A stretch of DNA of 64,000 bases from Pseudoscleropodium purum (taxonomy: Eukaryota > Streptophyta > Bryopsida > Hypnales > Brachytheciaceae): the NCBI GenBank assembly GCA_963969395.1, contig OZ017801.1, positions 18,853,611 to 18,917,610 of the forward strand, in the 5' to 3' direction. The translations under genes were made by a program, and so were the position numbers. Each line of letters begins with the position of its first letter. Positions within the stretch are counted from its first letter, which is position 1. Below are positions 36,326-48,644 of the stretch, in pieces. The notes under the pieces are model-generated. The model searched no databases. It saw only the letters and a list, made by a program, of their open reading frames with translations, and was not told the DNA's origin.

Positions 36326-39300
36326 ATATGACCAAATCAAAAATATGAGTGCATGGTCAGGTTTGATGATGCTCACGTTTCATAATTCATATATGACACC
36401 ATGCATCAATTATAAAACTATATGAATATGTGAAACACACTAATAATCCCTAGACGTCCAGATCCTTCTCCAGAATTTATGATTTGGGGAAAATCATTCA
36501 ATAAAGTTCTATTTGGAAGAGTATTTTGGAATTGATATACAAATGCAAGTTGTAGATTTTGAGTTTAAGATTCTATCTTTACCGTTAGATTCACCAATGC
36601 TATCACCAATCATTTTTTTTTCTAAATTTTGAAAGGAAAGTTTTAGGGTTTTCTTCTAAATTCAATTACAAGCAAAACATTATCATTTTAAACAGAAAAC
36701 TTGTTGGAATGGATTTGACATGAGGTTCTCTTGACATGGTGATTTTTTGAAATCTTTTTGTGTTCTTTAAATTTGTGACCTCATTTTTGCGAATTCAATT
36801 TTGAACTAGAATGAATGCAACTTGGTTTGGTCAACGTCTTGACATACTTTCACATTTGTAATTTTAGAAAAAATATAATAATGTACTCTAGTAACACCAA
36901 ATCCAACCATTAGATAGGACAAGAACTTGATCAAGTACTTTCATAAATTTGGATGACTTTCATCCAAGTAGTAATGAGAAAGAAACAAGAATATAAATGT
37001 GTTCATGATTTAGAAATTCGATGTTGGATCGCTTAAGAGTTAATATATGGAAGTTTGCACTATGTAGGTAAAATCAATAAAATATATTTGTCTTTAGTAT
37101 TTTTATACCATCTTAAATAATATTTTGTCATCCAATCTTCATGTACTTTCAACAATTTTCATACAACTTTGAAGCTACTATCATCCTAATTTCATCCAAA
37201 TATTCATTCCATTAGTATGAAGGACCTCATACTATTCAAATTTGCACACTCATTGAATTAACTTGAGTACCTATCATAGCACTAATTAAAAAGTGGGTGA
37301 ATAAATAGATCAAATCATCAAATTCTTCTCCCCAAAATGAAATTTCTATGTATTTTATAAAAGCATATAATATAAAGTGATGTTGTGGGTAAATACACAT
37401 GATACTATTAATTTTTACCTTGAGTGCCTAGAATTTTAAGTACATTTCACACAAAACAATTGCAATTTGTAATGTACACTCTACTATAAATCTAGCACTT
37501 GCATATAAAATTTAGAAAAACATTATAAATACAATGAAAAATTCAAAGACAACATCAAAACTTTGCACAAAATAAAATATATGTAAATATAGAAAATAAT
37601 CAACCAACTTAATGAAATTGACACCAAATGGAAAGAAATCAATTTAGTTTTATTCAAATTTAAGTAGTATTTATTGAAATATCCATGCACAAAATTTAGC
37701 TTGCTCTAAAGGAATAAAAGATTTGTGTCATTGGCAAGGAATATTAATCAAACATAGACCAATCTAGCCAATGAACAACAATTCAAATATTTGCCATAAT
37801 TTCTCTTTTGAACTCAATTGATGAAAGTTAGAGACCATCCTCTCAAAAAGTAAATGAAAGATGGGATTATGAGTGTAAACCACAACTTCATTCTTTCCAA
37901 TTGCCCTATCCCAAGTGGTAATGAAAGAGACAAGAGAAGGTTGTGCATTATTTTGTGGAATAGATATTCATTTTAATTTGTTTGTAATTAGATATGCATC
38001 AGGAAAATTTAAGCTTTCAAAGTGTTTATTAAAGGTTGGCATAATAAAAAGTGAGGCTATCTTCTCTAGCCTTTAATAAATGACAACCAACAATATTGTG
38101 AAAAAGATTGAAAAGAGCCTAAGAAAAATATCTTCCATAAATCAAATCAAGGTGCCCATAGCTAGGCTTAGAGCACGCAAGTCCAAACCTAGTGTCCATG
38201 TCCATATGTCAGTGAGCACAAAGCTACAAACATAAAGACTAATATAAAGAGACTCATGCTTTTCAAAATTTGAAATTCAAAGCCATTTCATTAGTTGATA
38301 GTTAACAACCAAAAAAGTAAAACAATCCAAGATTTGGTTTTCCACAAACTGAAGAGCATCTCTATTCTTTCACTAAAAAATTGCCTTGAATACCAAATGG
38401 CTTTTTGCAGATTCAACTCTCTTTCTGGTGGGACTCCATCAAGGAAGTAGTTTTGCTTGCCTCTTCTCCAATGGCTTTGCATTTTCATTGGTGGGAGTTG
38501 CTATAAGAGTTGTTGCAAGAAACACTTGCTAGTTTTGGTTGGAGTACTATAGCTTTTGGAATAATTTTTTTTAAATGAAATAAAATATGGATAATTTTTA
38601 GAGCATTCACAATAATATGTGTATAAATATTCAGGCCGGAAATAATTTTACCACTTGCATGCTAATTTTACCACTCATGCTATATTGATTCCAACCATAT
38701 CCAACTCAGACTTACTAAATTGATCTCTTTTATTTCCATGAAGTTGATACATGCATGGCTTGAATAGCCCAATATCTTTCTCTCCTCCCCATTTTATTTC
38801 TCCCCTCCTCATATTCTAACTACCAATTTGTTAGCTAACTATCTAGTGTATAGGAAAATAACTGCTCACACGTTGCTACTAGTTAGGTAAGTGGTGAAAA
38901 CTACGTTCATGGGAGGTCGACCCCAAACTACGAGTCTGATGAGTTTATTCCTACCACGAGGACGTTTGAAATTCATCATGCTTGTGCATAATTTATTAGT
39001 ATTACTACTATGATTTTTGGAATATATATTTTTTAAATTAAATAAAATAAGGATAATTTTTGAAGCATTCAAAGTAATATGTGTGAAAATTCAGGCCAAA
39101 AATGATTTATTTCTAATAGTTATGCACAAAAAAAGAATGATGGAAAATATTTAGAAAGTAGATATTTTGGAATTTGATTTTTAGAAAATAGAATTTTTTT
39201 TATTAATTTAAGAAGAAAAAAAATTTAACTTGAAGATGCTCTTTTTCAAACATTTTTATCTTTAGAAAAACATATTGTGTTTCTATACTTGTCCAAAGGT

Positions 39301-41590
39301 AGTGCACTTTTAGCACACATGGAAGGTGGACAATTTATTATTATTTTTAAATCTATTTTTAGGCTTGTGTAACTTTTGTCAAAGTCTTTGTATTCAAATT
39401 CTAAGCTTTAAATTCATATTTCTAGGTCAAATTAGTACTAAAATCCCCCCCCCCCCCCCCCCCCCCAAATGGCTAGAGTAGACATTCAATTGAGGGTTGT
39501 ATAAAAATAGAAAAATATTTTTAAGAAATGCCAAAAAATTACTCAACATCTACAACTACCACATGTACCTTTCCTTCAAATTTCATAGAAAATGGACAAA
39601 CGATGCAAAAGTTATAAGCAAAAGACCACTTATCCAAGGCAAGGGATAAACTAAAGGACAAATATGTCGTGCAATCACCTATCATTGTTAGACTTTTCAA
39701 AAAGTATTACAAAAAACATTGTCAAACAAGTGGTATCCAAAATAGGAGGAGAGACAAGTAGACTTGTGAAGACCAAAAATTGAGTGCTTATTTGGATGGG
39801 GCCAAGTTGATTTTGGAAACTTTTGTATCTGGGGTGGGGGATGTTTTGGAGGGCGTGCTTTAAACTAACCGGGCTAGGGTCTCCTTTCTTGAGAGAGTGG
39901 AGATGCCCTAAAGTAGACAACCCATTAAGGTTGAAAGATCCATGATGCAACACCTTGGCAATGATACCATTAGATGTCTTTTTCAACAAATGAGAATTGA
40001 ACCACTATCAAATGTCTTAGGTAACAATAATTGAGTGATTAGTGACTTCAATAGGAATTACCAACTTTTGAGTATAAAATCATTGCAGAAAATGATTTTG
40101 TTAGGTCTTCTATGTTAGGAAATATTGTGACAACTTGAGGTGAGTAAAATGACCATTATGGATACACATTTTCTTGTTTGGGGGGTGGTCTAGAGACTCT
40201 TTTGGATGGTGATGGGCAACACATTTCAAAAATTCATAACAAATTTATACTTCATCAAAAAAATAAAAATTCAATTGCTCTTGTTGTTTCTCTCTCTTGT
40301 TTTCATGTAGGAATTTTTTTTAAATTTAGCAATGGCATGAGAACAAACTCCTCAATCTAACCATAATGGATTGTTGTACCTTAGTTCTACTTTGGTGTAA
40401 ATCAATTGTCCGGTGATTGAAAGTTCATAAGGTTGAGGAGCATTAATCCTTTAACCCTCCTTGGTCATGGGTTCCCATGACCAAGATAGTTGTAAGAATG
40501 CTCCTATCATTCATTGGATTAATAAGTGCATTTTTTATTTCTATAGTGAACAGTGAAGTCATCCATTGGATACTTTTGGTCCTCAGTGTCTTTCAAAGAT
40601 TAACCATGTAAAGATAGGTTGATCACTATGGAAATCATCCATTTTGGTACAATGTGAATCTACTTTTTTTTAAATAAAAAATACTTATTAGAGGTCAAAC
40701 TATTGTGCAAGTCCTCCCCTTTTTGCATAAAATTCCAAGGATGAATATATAGAGTATTGTTTTAGTACATAGAAGGATTCTCTATCATTCATCTAATTAC
40801 TCTAGTTTGGAGTGTCTTTACAAGGTTAATGACTACTTGAGAGTGGTCCGAATTTCCAAAATTGTAAAGATGTATTATAGAATGCAACTTAGAAGAAGAA
40901 TTGAGTAATAATGACTCAAATAATAGTTCTAAAATATAAACCATAGATCATATCTACATGGTTAGATAAAATAATATTCAAACCAATATTTTTCAATAAA
41001 ATTTGAAATAAAATAAAAAAATTCCCTCTTAAATTGATTGTAGAATTGAATATTTGCGATTTTCATAAGAATTTTTTTCCTTCAATTCCAAAATGTTAAG
41101 TTCTAATTATTGTGATCTTTGAATATTTTTATTTTATTCTTTAGTCAAGTTTTTTTTTGAAGGCTTATTTTTTTAATTAGAAAGTTACTTTTTGAGACCA
41201 AAACTACGTGTACCTTTTGAATTATAGAATGTTAATTTTGCAAAGTAAAGTCTTCAAACTTTGTCTTGTTCAAAATTCAAATGAACTAACACAAATATCT
41301 TCAAAAGAATCATGAATGAATGAAAAAATGCTTTTTGTATACTTGAGATGTGTTTGCATTCATCCATTGTTCAAAATTTGAATTCCTAGTCCATAAAGGG
41401 TTAATCCTTCAGTTTAATTCCTTATGGACCTAGAGTAGTCCAAATTTTCCAAATTGTAAAGGTGTATCATAAAATGCAAGTTAGAGAAATAATTTAAGAA
41501 TGACTCTCAAATATTAGAATAGTTATAAAATATGATCCACAAATCATATCTATGTAGTTAGATGTCCAAGTTCACCAGGTACATGTTTAT
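36326..41590. other. AT-rich intergenic DNA of copy 2
   Basis: This is the counterpart of 23886-29100 and has no supported gene. A 22-C run at 39445-39466 replaces the 7-C run at 27021-27027 of copy 1. Confidence 0.45.
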
Positions 41591-41794
41591 GTGGCTCCGT
41601 GTTTGCATTATAACTCCCACCAGATGATTGCTAGGAAGAATCTGGCAGGCTTCAACCCCATACAAATTAAGCGTGTCGCAGTAAGAGCTCGTGCTTTCTG
41701 GAATTGGTTTCGTAGCAATCACGGTTTTGATCGAGGTTTGCATTTTTGGTGTGTGTGGAATTGTTCATACTTTGAAATCCTTTGGGCTAATTGA
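41591..41794 (+). CDS. Unrecognised 67-aa ORF, copy 2
   Basis: This is the partner of 29144-29347, open over the same length with two amino-acid differences (Leu to Pro, Arg to His). The coding case is weak for the reasons given there. Confidence 0.2.
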   Translation: MAPCLHYNSHQMIARKNLAGFNPIQIKRVAVRARAFWNWFRSNHGFDRGLHFWCVWNCSYFEILWAN

Positions 41795-42531
41795 GCAAAT
41801 GCTGCTTTGAGAATGCATTGAGACTTGGGTTTGAATTTTTGGTGGTCTTTATTATTGTTCTCGTTCATGCATTTTGATTTACATTGATCTTAGCATTGAA
41901 ACATTCATGATTTTTTGTAATGGAAATTTTGAATGTGAAAGTTTCATAACCAATAGAAAAAAGACTTGTGTATCCCTCCTAATTTTTCTGTAAAAGTTTT
42001 ACAATTGATGGGGAAATGACATGTATACCCTTTTGCTAGTCATGTGCAACTTCTTAAAAAACACAATAGTTTTATCACACAATGTATTCAAAAGATGGAC
42101 TTTACATTGCTTGATAGTAAGTTACTATCAATTCCTAAAAATTATAGATGTATTCAACAATTTTCAAAATTTCACCCAGAGTGTAATTTTCAATGAAGAA
42201 TTTGAAGTTGTGAAATATTTTTTGTGTAATTAGAAATTTAGTAAGAGGACCTCCTTAAAATAATTCATACATCTTGGGAGGGTATAATACAATGTGTTTG
42301 TGAAGGCTGAAAAATACAGGTAAATTTGATGGTATGTGTATATTTTTTCCAAAATCAATACATATAAATGAACTCTAGATATTATCCCATATAAGGCAAG
42401 CCCGATATTGCTTCAAAATACTAGTCTCCAAGGCAAGGCTAAAATCTTCATTTAACATATCCAACCGTATAATCCTTTCAATAATTTGCTAGACTGTACC
42501 CTCCTAAAATTTCAAATTAAAAAAGCTTACC

Positions 42532-43214
42532 AAGTGCAAGACTATGATGATGCTTGGATTTCAAAAAGAAATATTTTCAATTCAATCTTAGATTTTGTCT
42601 TTCAAACTTTTTATGTCTAGAAAATGTCTACATCTTACAACTTGCAACTCTTCATAATATGTTAGAAATATATATATAAAATATCAACACTTTTCTTATT
42701 TGTTATATTCATGCTTCGAAAAATAGTAACTAGCAAAAAAAAATAGAGAGTGATTTAAATTACTAAATTATTAAATTTAGTTATGGAATTAAAAAATTCC
42801 AATCCCAATGGTTGCAATCATTATATTGTAATAAAGAAATTACATCCCATGATTTTATTTTATTTCCAAAATATGAAAAACTGAATTAAATAAAGGACTT
42901 TAAAATTTAATTTAGAGTAAAGATTCTACCACTACCCTCCAAATAAAACTCTTCATAACTCTCATCTCATAAATCAAAATGGAATGATTCAAACTTTTTT
43001 ATATACATATAAATTTAGAAAACCAATTCCAAATTTTATTTTTTAAGACAAGGATTTTTTACAATTGTCTGAGCTCCAAAAGAAACTACATTTTATACAA
43101 TAATTTTTTAACCATGTAGTCAAAAGTTATGACAATTCAAAGAAAAAAAAATTCAATTTTTGAATGGATGAGCAAAAATGCAATGTTAAAAAAAATGCTA
43201 TTTGGTTCTTTAGG
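42532..43214 (-). mobile_element. Family A-like element in inverted orientation, copy 2
   Basis: This is the counterpart of 30078-30760 with the same outer end (TCCTAAAGAACCAAATAGC read inward). Confidence 0.45.
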
Positions 43215-43849
43215 AGTTATTGTAAATGGGACAAAATGTAGTTGGAAGTGCTAACGTTAAGATAGATACACTATATTCTATCCCTACATCCAATCTAATC
43301 AAAATCATATCTTTGCATTCAATTCTACGCCATCCATCTAAGAGCAAACATGATTTCTTATCACTTTTGGGCTAAATGAAAGGAGCTTGTGTATTTTATG
43401 AGATTCTTGTTTTAAAATGAAGACAAATGTAAAGAAAAAGAATAAGGTTTGTTTACCTTAATGGTCAAATTCCAATATTATAAATATCATGGTATAAGAA
43501 ATTGTGATAAAATTGGTCCCAATTCCCTTGAAATATCATCTCCCTCCTTCCTAACTACTTGTCATTTTAAAATGACATTCATATGACTTTGGGTGTATAA
43601 ACTTTCATACTACAATAGATAGGATTTTCTTATGAGCTTGATATTAATTGAAATTTTGGTAACATCTTAAAGTAATAACTTTAGAAGAGTTGCAATTAAA
43701 AAAGCTAATAAAATCCTATTTATAAAAATTTAAATTTAAATTTAAATGTGTGATGGTTTTTTTGTGTTGTAACCCTCAAAATTTTTATTGAATTTTCAAA
43801 TCAATTGAAATTCATATGAAAATTGCATTTAGTGCACGAATGTAGTGAA

Positions 43850-44243
43850 TATATAATAATGCCGTATGATAAGAGATTCCATAACTACCTCGAAACTAAA
43901 ATTCCTCATAATTTTCATTTCATCAATCAAAATGGAATGATTAAAAACTTGTGACCCATATATAAATCTTGAAAAACAATTTCAAATTTTTATTTCTTAA
44001 AAAAATGATTTTTAAAGAAATTTTGTGAGTTGCTTTAGTTGGCTTGCTAAGCAATGAAACTTACATGTCATACAATAACTTTTTAACCATGTAGTCAAAT
44101 TTTATGAAAATTGTTGGCCTTAAAGCTACTCTTTGGGTACATGTTGTGTAAAAATTTCAAAGAAAATAAATCAAAATTCTGTTTGTAGTGTGCAACCCAA
44201 AATCGCTATATTACCAAAAAAAATGTAATTTAGTCCTTTAGGG
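43850..44243 (-). mobile_element. Truncated family A element, copy 2
   Basis: This is the counterpart of 31680-32069, ending beside TTAA at 44244-44247. Confidence 0.45.
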
Positions 44244-44247
44244 TTAA

Positions 44248-45263
44248 AGACTCGTGTGAAGAAGACTATTTGACAATCTCTTTGATACTAATGTAGACTC
44301 TAAATTCATTGAATCTTTAAAAATGGGGTTCCTTACACTAATCCTACAATTCTATGAGAATTCCTTGGAGGAAAAGTTTTGGAGCTTTAAATTATCTATA
44401 TTTTGAAAAAAGAGACAAATTTATTTCTATTTTTTATAAATATTTATTTATTTATATTATATTGAAGTGATCAAATTTGAATTTATTACTATTTATATGT
44501 GGAATTTGAGACCCTCAATTAGTATGAAGAGATTATAAAATATAAAATTAATCACTTCAATATATGACATTGTTCTTAAATTTAATTCCATTGAGTATGA
44601 AAAATAAAAAGATATAAAAATCCCCTTCCCTTAGAACACCCATAAGGCTATTCTAATGCACTTTTTTTGATAATCAAGTAATCACTTTTGGGTCTATATG
44701 TGTATAGTTGGAAATTGTGTTAGTAGCAAATCTATTTAGAAATGGATGGTAAAGTATAAATTTTGGATGTGGCTAGAGGTAGTAAGCGCAATATACACTA
44801 GTTAAATTATGATTTGCATTTAAGGAATTATCACAATAATTAACTACGCCAAGGTACTTACAATGGATGTATTCATTGTTATTATTATGGAAAAGGAATA
44901 TATTGATAACATAAAAGAAAATATAATCCTTGTAAGATAATTGTTTATCGTCCAATCCCAAAGGAAGGATTTGCATAAGACATGTGATTGGATTTTGTTA
45001 CAAAAGATGACCATTGATAGAAGTTACACTAGTGAGGTCAATAAATATACAACTTTTAGTACAATGCAATATTTCAAAGCCAACAATTGTTGATTTTCAA
45101 ATATTGTATTCCCAATATCATTACATAATTGCATAGCTTCTTATATTTTGATCTTGAACCTAATTTGTTTGTAAAAGTATATTCTATACATGGTCTTTTA
45201 TAAGAGCATTGAATATGTAGGATGACCATAAACTCCAAAAATTATTGAAAATTTTGTAGGGTA
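44248..45263. other. AT-rich DNA of copy 2
   Basis: It is almost identical to 32074-33089. There is no supported gene. Confidence 0.45.
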
Positions 45264-45406
45264 CACTATAAGAAAAAAGGGTGTTTTAAGTTAAATTTTA
45301 AGTCCCAAAATGCATATTGAAAGGTCATGTGTTTTTAGTAAAATTTCCTTAAAATGTTGTTTCTAGGACATACATTAAAATACCTTACTATACCTCTTGT
45401 ATAGTG
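45264..45406. mobile_element. CACTA-type MITE, copy 2
   Basis: This is the counterpart of 33090-33232 with the same ends and length. Confidence 0.65.
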
Positions 45407-46291
45407 TCCTTTCAGTACGAAATTATAGAACCTTAAATCCCACTCTTTCGAAATTGAAATTCCAATGGTTTTTTAGTTTTTTTTACCTTTTACCTTGTCA
45501 ACAAAGATTTGGGGATGTAGTTATCACTTCTTCATCAATGCACATACTTGGCTAATTGTGACATATTGCAATTTTATTAAAATAGAAATATTTTTTTCAA
45601 TAGGGCCATGCCAATTGGCTTCTTTTCTTTACATTTGATGCTAAAATGTGTCAAATGAAGAATTAATATTTTCATATAGTAACCATTCTATCTTCCAAGT
45701 GACCATCGACGTGGTCTCAAAATGGTCCCTAACTTTGTCTTCAACTTCGTGGTGAAAGGAGTGTCTCCTTCCTAAATTGGTGACTCCAAGATCTCCCTCT
45801 TCACATTCAAATGAGCCAATTCTAACTAAGTTATACAGAAAAATTCTGTAAGATCTCCTCACACTTCTATCATAGAATGCTTGATTCCCCTAATTTGTGA
45901 TTCTAATTTCCTGCAATTAGAACATTGAAGTTGATCAATTCGTCGCCACTACCTACTTTACATATGCACAATCAAGCATCAACATCCACTCATTAAAACC
46001 TACTACCGAACTCTCTCTAATTCGGTGCCTCTTATTCATTGCAATCCAACTAGTAATTGCCAATCATATTCTTGTTGCTACAGATACCAACATTGTAGGA
46101 TGGAGCTTTCCTGCCCATTAGAAACCAGATTCCATCTGATCCCCAACTCCTGTCTAAATAGACAGATATCCTTAGATTCCATTTGCACATCCCTACAATT
46201 TGAAGTCACAAACTTAGGCCATGTCAACTTTTTTCATGCCAGACACATGTACTAGATTAAGCAAGAAGCACCTCCATGACTCTCCTCTTCT

Positions 46292-46898
46292 CTGCACCCT
46301 ACCACAGCTACTCGCAACCTACAATTCAAGACCCACCTCAACAACTTCTAACATTTTTATGATGAACAAACTAAACTCGGCCAACTGGAAAAAAAGCTCC
46401 CGAGGACATCATGATAAGCCTATGACATGGGTAAGGACTTGAATCACTGTGGCTATGGCGATGTAGACATTGTCACTGTTGCGATGGTGATACAATGGGA
46501 GAAACAAGAAGGCCACTATGTTGGCATGCGAAGGATAAAATTAAACGATATTCAGTGTTTTGTTTATGAATGGAAATTGTCCACGTATTTGAAGAATAGG
46601 GAAAAAAAGACAAAACTGAATTCAAAAGTTTGCACTTTAGATATTTGTCAATATTAAGAAAGTAGGCCACCAGTGTGTAGTTTTTTTAGACTATGTTAAT
46701 TATTATCAGATTATAAAAACAATAGCATTTACTTCTAGTGCCACGTACTTGCATCACTTCTAATTTTTCGTAAAAATCAAAGCTTACTAATTTAGTATAT
46801 TCATTTGCCAATAATAATTGCTAGCTAGATGAGATTGCTTTTTACATTCAATTGGGTCCTCAGAAAAAATGAAAAGAACTATGGTCAGCAAATGAACT
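46292..46898. other. Single-copy DNA right of the duplication
   Basis: The similarity to copy 1 stops here. The open stretch at 46427-46657 (plus, 76 codons) has no recognisable domain. Confidence 0.4.
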
Positions 46899-47118
46899 CA
46901 CTTCAATAATTCCAAATGTGTTATTTTAAGGATGCTACTTGGAATTGTCCGATTAAGACATCTTTTTCAAACATAATTTGACTTATAAGCATACAAAGCC
47001 TTTAGTTTATTGATTTTCCATATTGAAAATGACCTTTCAATAACAAAACCCAATTTTTCAGCACTTTTCTACTAATTGGACATATTAAAAAAACACCCTT
47101 TCTCTTGTAGTAGTAGTG
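46899..47118. mobile_element. Probable decayed CACTA-type MITE
   Basis: The right end, read inward, is CACTACTACTACAAGAGAAA, followed by GGGTGTTTTTTT. The proposed left end CACTTCAATAATTCC is weak, but an inner GTGTTATTTTAAG block faces the right end. Confidence 0.35.
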
Positions 47119-47681
47119 GAATACATATATAATGAGTCATTTTTGAGTAGTTAAGTGTATGCAATATTGAACTTTTTTAGAATCAATTTGAAAATTTTCC
47201 TTCACATATATTGTTCATTGAATTAGAGCACCTTCAATATTCTTGTCTTCCATGTTCAAATACATGCTCGTATAAACATTATGATCTTCAAGATGCACCA
47301 TTCAATAATCACAAATCTTTTTTATAGTAGATGTATCTCTGGAATATGTAAAATCTTATATGGTTAAATGAATTAAACAATACATATGTATCAAATAATA
47401 GTTCAAGAATGTCGTCACTTCTTGCTAAGGTATACACACCCTCAACAATCAACAATAGCAATTGAATATAATAATAATTTAAAAATATAAACTACTTTTA
47501 TCTAAATTAATCTACTTATTGGCAAGTAAAGAGGATTCCAACACACTTTAGCGTGCATTATTTGAAATATTGTATGAATAAGTTATGAATTTTCATATAA
47601 ACTTTCTTTAAATAATTTTTTTTTACTTTCTATGGTATGATCAATCAAAATAGTCATTTGAAATCTATTCCTCCACAATCT
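47119..47681. other. AT-rich intergenic DNA
   Basis: No supported feature. Confidence 0.5.
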
Positions 47682-47685
47682 TTAA

Positions 47686-48180
47686 TCCGTAAATGCTCAA
47701 ACATCTATTGGATGGATAATGTATGTTGTGAAACGTACACTTCATCCAATCAATTATTCTTTGAAGAAGCTTCAAGATAAATCATGTTATGTATCAATGG
47801 AGGGAAGACAAAATGCTCTACACAAAATAGTGAAATCAAATTGCTTTAATAAATAGGTTGCTTTTTCCAAAAAAGTTACCTTATGACTCATTGCTTGTCC
47901 ATGTGGAGGTGTATATGGCTCTCTAAATGAGGTCTTGAATGAGTGCACCAATCCATGCCTCACACATGGTTATAAATTGATGAAGATTACCGCATCCTTA
48001 TATAATAATAATAAATATTTATATTATATAAAATCGTGAGAAATTAGTGAGGAACAACCTAATTTGACTATTTATTAGTGCATATGATCCAATGAAGTAC
48101 AGATTTTAAAGGAGTTTTCATATTTTTATTATAAATTTCCAAAAGTGATTTTACTATTTTTAGGTTGGGCACATAAGGGG
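47686..48180. mobile_element. TTAA-type element upstream of LHCB7
   Basis: The left end TCCGTAAATGCTCAAACA follows TTAA (47682-47685). The right end, read inward, is CCCCTTATGTGCCCAACC beside TTAC (48181-48184), a one-base variant. It lies about 460 bp before the LHCB7 start codon. Confidence 0.45.
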
Positions 48181-48184
48181 TTAC

Positions 48185-48644
48185 AGTGTTTAAAGCACTA
48201 ACGCTGCCAAACGCAGCCGCAGTTTGTTTCCTGCCGCGCGTCTGCGCCATCCTGGAAAAACGGTGAGGGTTCCTCATGGAAAGCCACTGCGCAGTTCTTG
48301 CCAATTGGCTGCGATAGGTGTGCATGCTACTCATAGAGCTGAAATTTCGGCATGTGGCCAGCCATGGCGAAACAGTGCTCTTGAAAATCTTCATTTCAAT
48401 CACAATCTTTTGTGGGTCTCGAAATTTCTGCAGGTTTCCTTCTCATCTCTTGAGTCCTTGAAGCGCACTTTGGTAGACTGTTTGAGGGGTGGGTAGTATT
48501 GGGTGGATTGATTCGACGCAAAGATAATCTGGAGTTTCCAATTTGAGCCTAATTTCTCGCATTTCGGTGGACGTTTCTCATCCTTTGAAGAAATACGGTG
48601 GTTTGGTTCCTGCCACCCAATTGAGGTGTCGTTATTCGTGAAGA
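48185..48644 (+). promoter_or_regulatory. Promoter and 5' leader region of LHCB7
   Basis: This GC-richer stretch lies directly upstream of the LHCB7 start. CCAAT at 48301 followed by GATAGG at 48313 recalls the CCAAT and GATA (I-box) motifs of light-regulated Lhc promoters (family knowledge). The transcription start is not visible and no clear TATA box was found at a usual spacing. Open frames on both strands here are short and lack domains. Confidence 0.35.

Larger units (their letters stand above)
34376..46291 (+). repeat. Segmental duplication, copy 2 (about 11.9 kb)
   Basis: This second unit of the tandem duplication is in the same orientation as copy 1. Long stretches are almost identical to copy 1 (for example about 35715-37920 against 23275-25480), whereas others, such as about 38400-40100, differ every few tens of bases. 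It lacks the 346-bp segment and both family E elements of copy 1. Confidence 0.9.

Noticed and set aside
21531..46291. Reading the two 12-kb units as LTRs of a giant retrotransposon
   Set aside because: The units abut with no internal region, and I see no primer-binding site, polypurine tract or gag-pol coding sequence.
48068..48403. 111-codon minus-strand frame overlapping the LHCB7 promoter region
   Set aside because: It begins in the GC-richer leader and runs into AT-rich repeat sequence, with no domain or start context.
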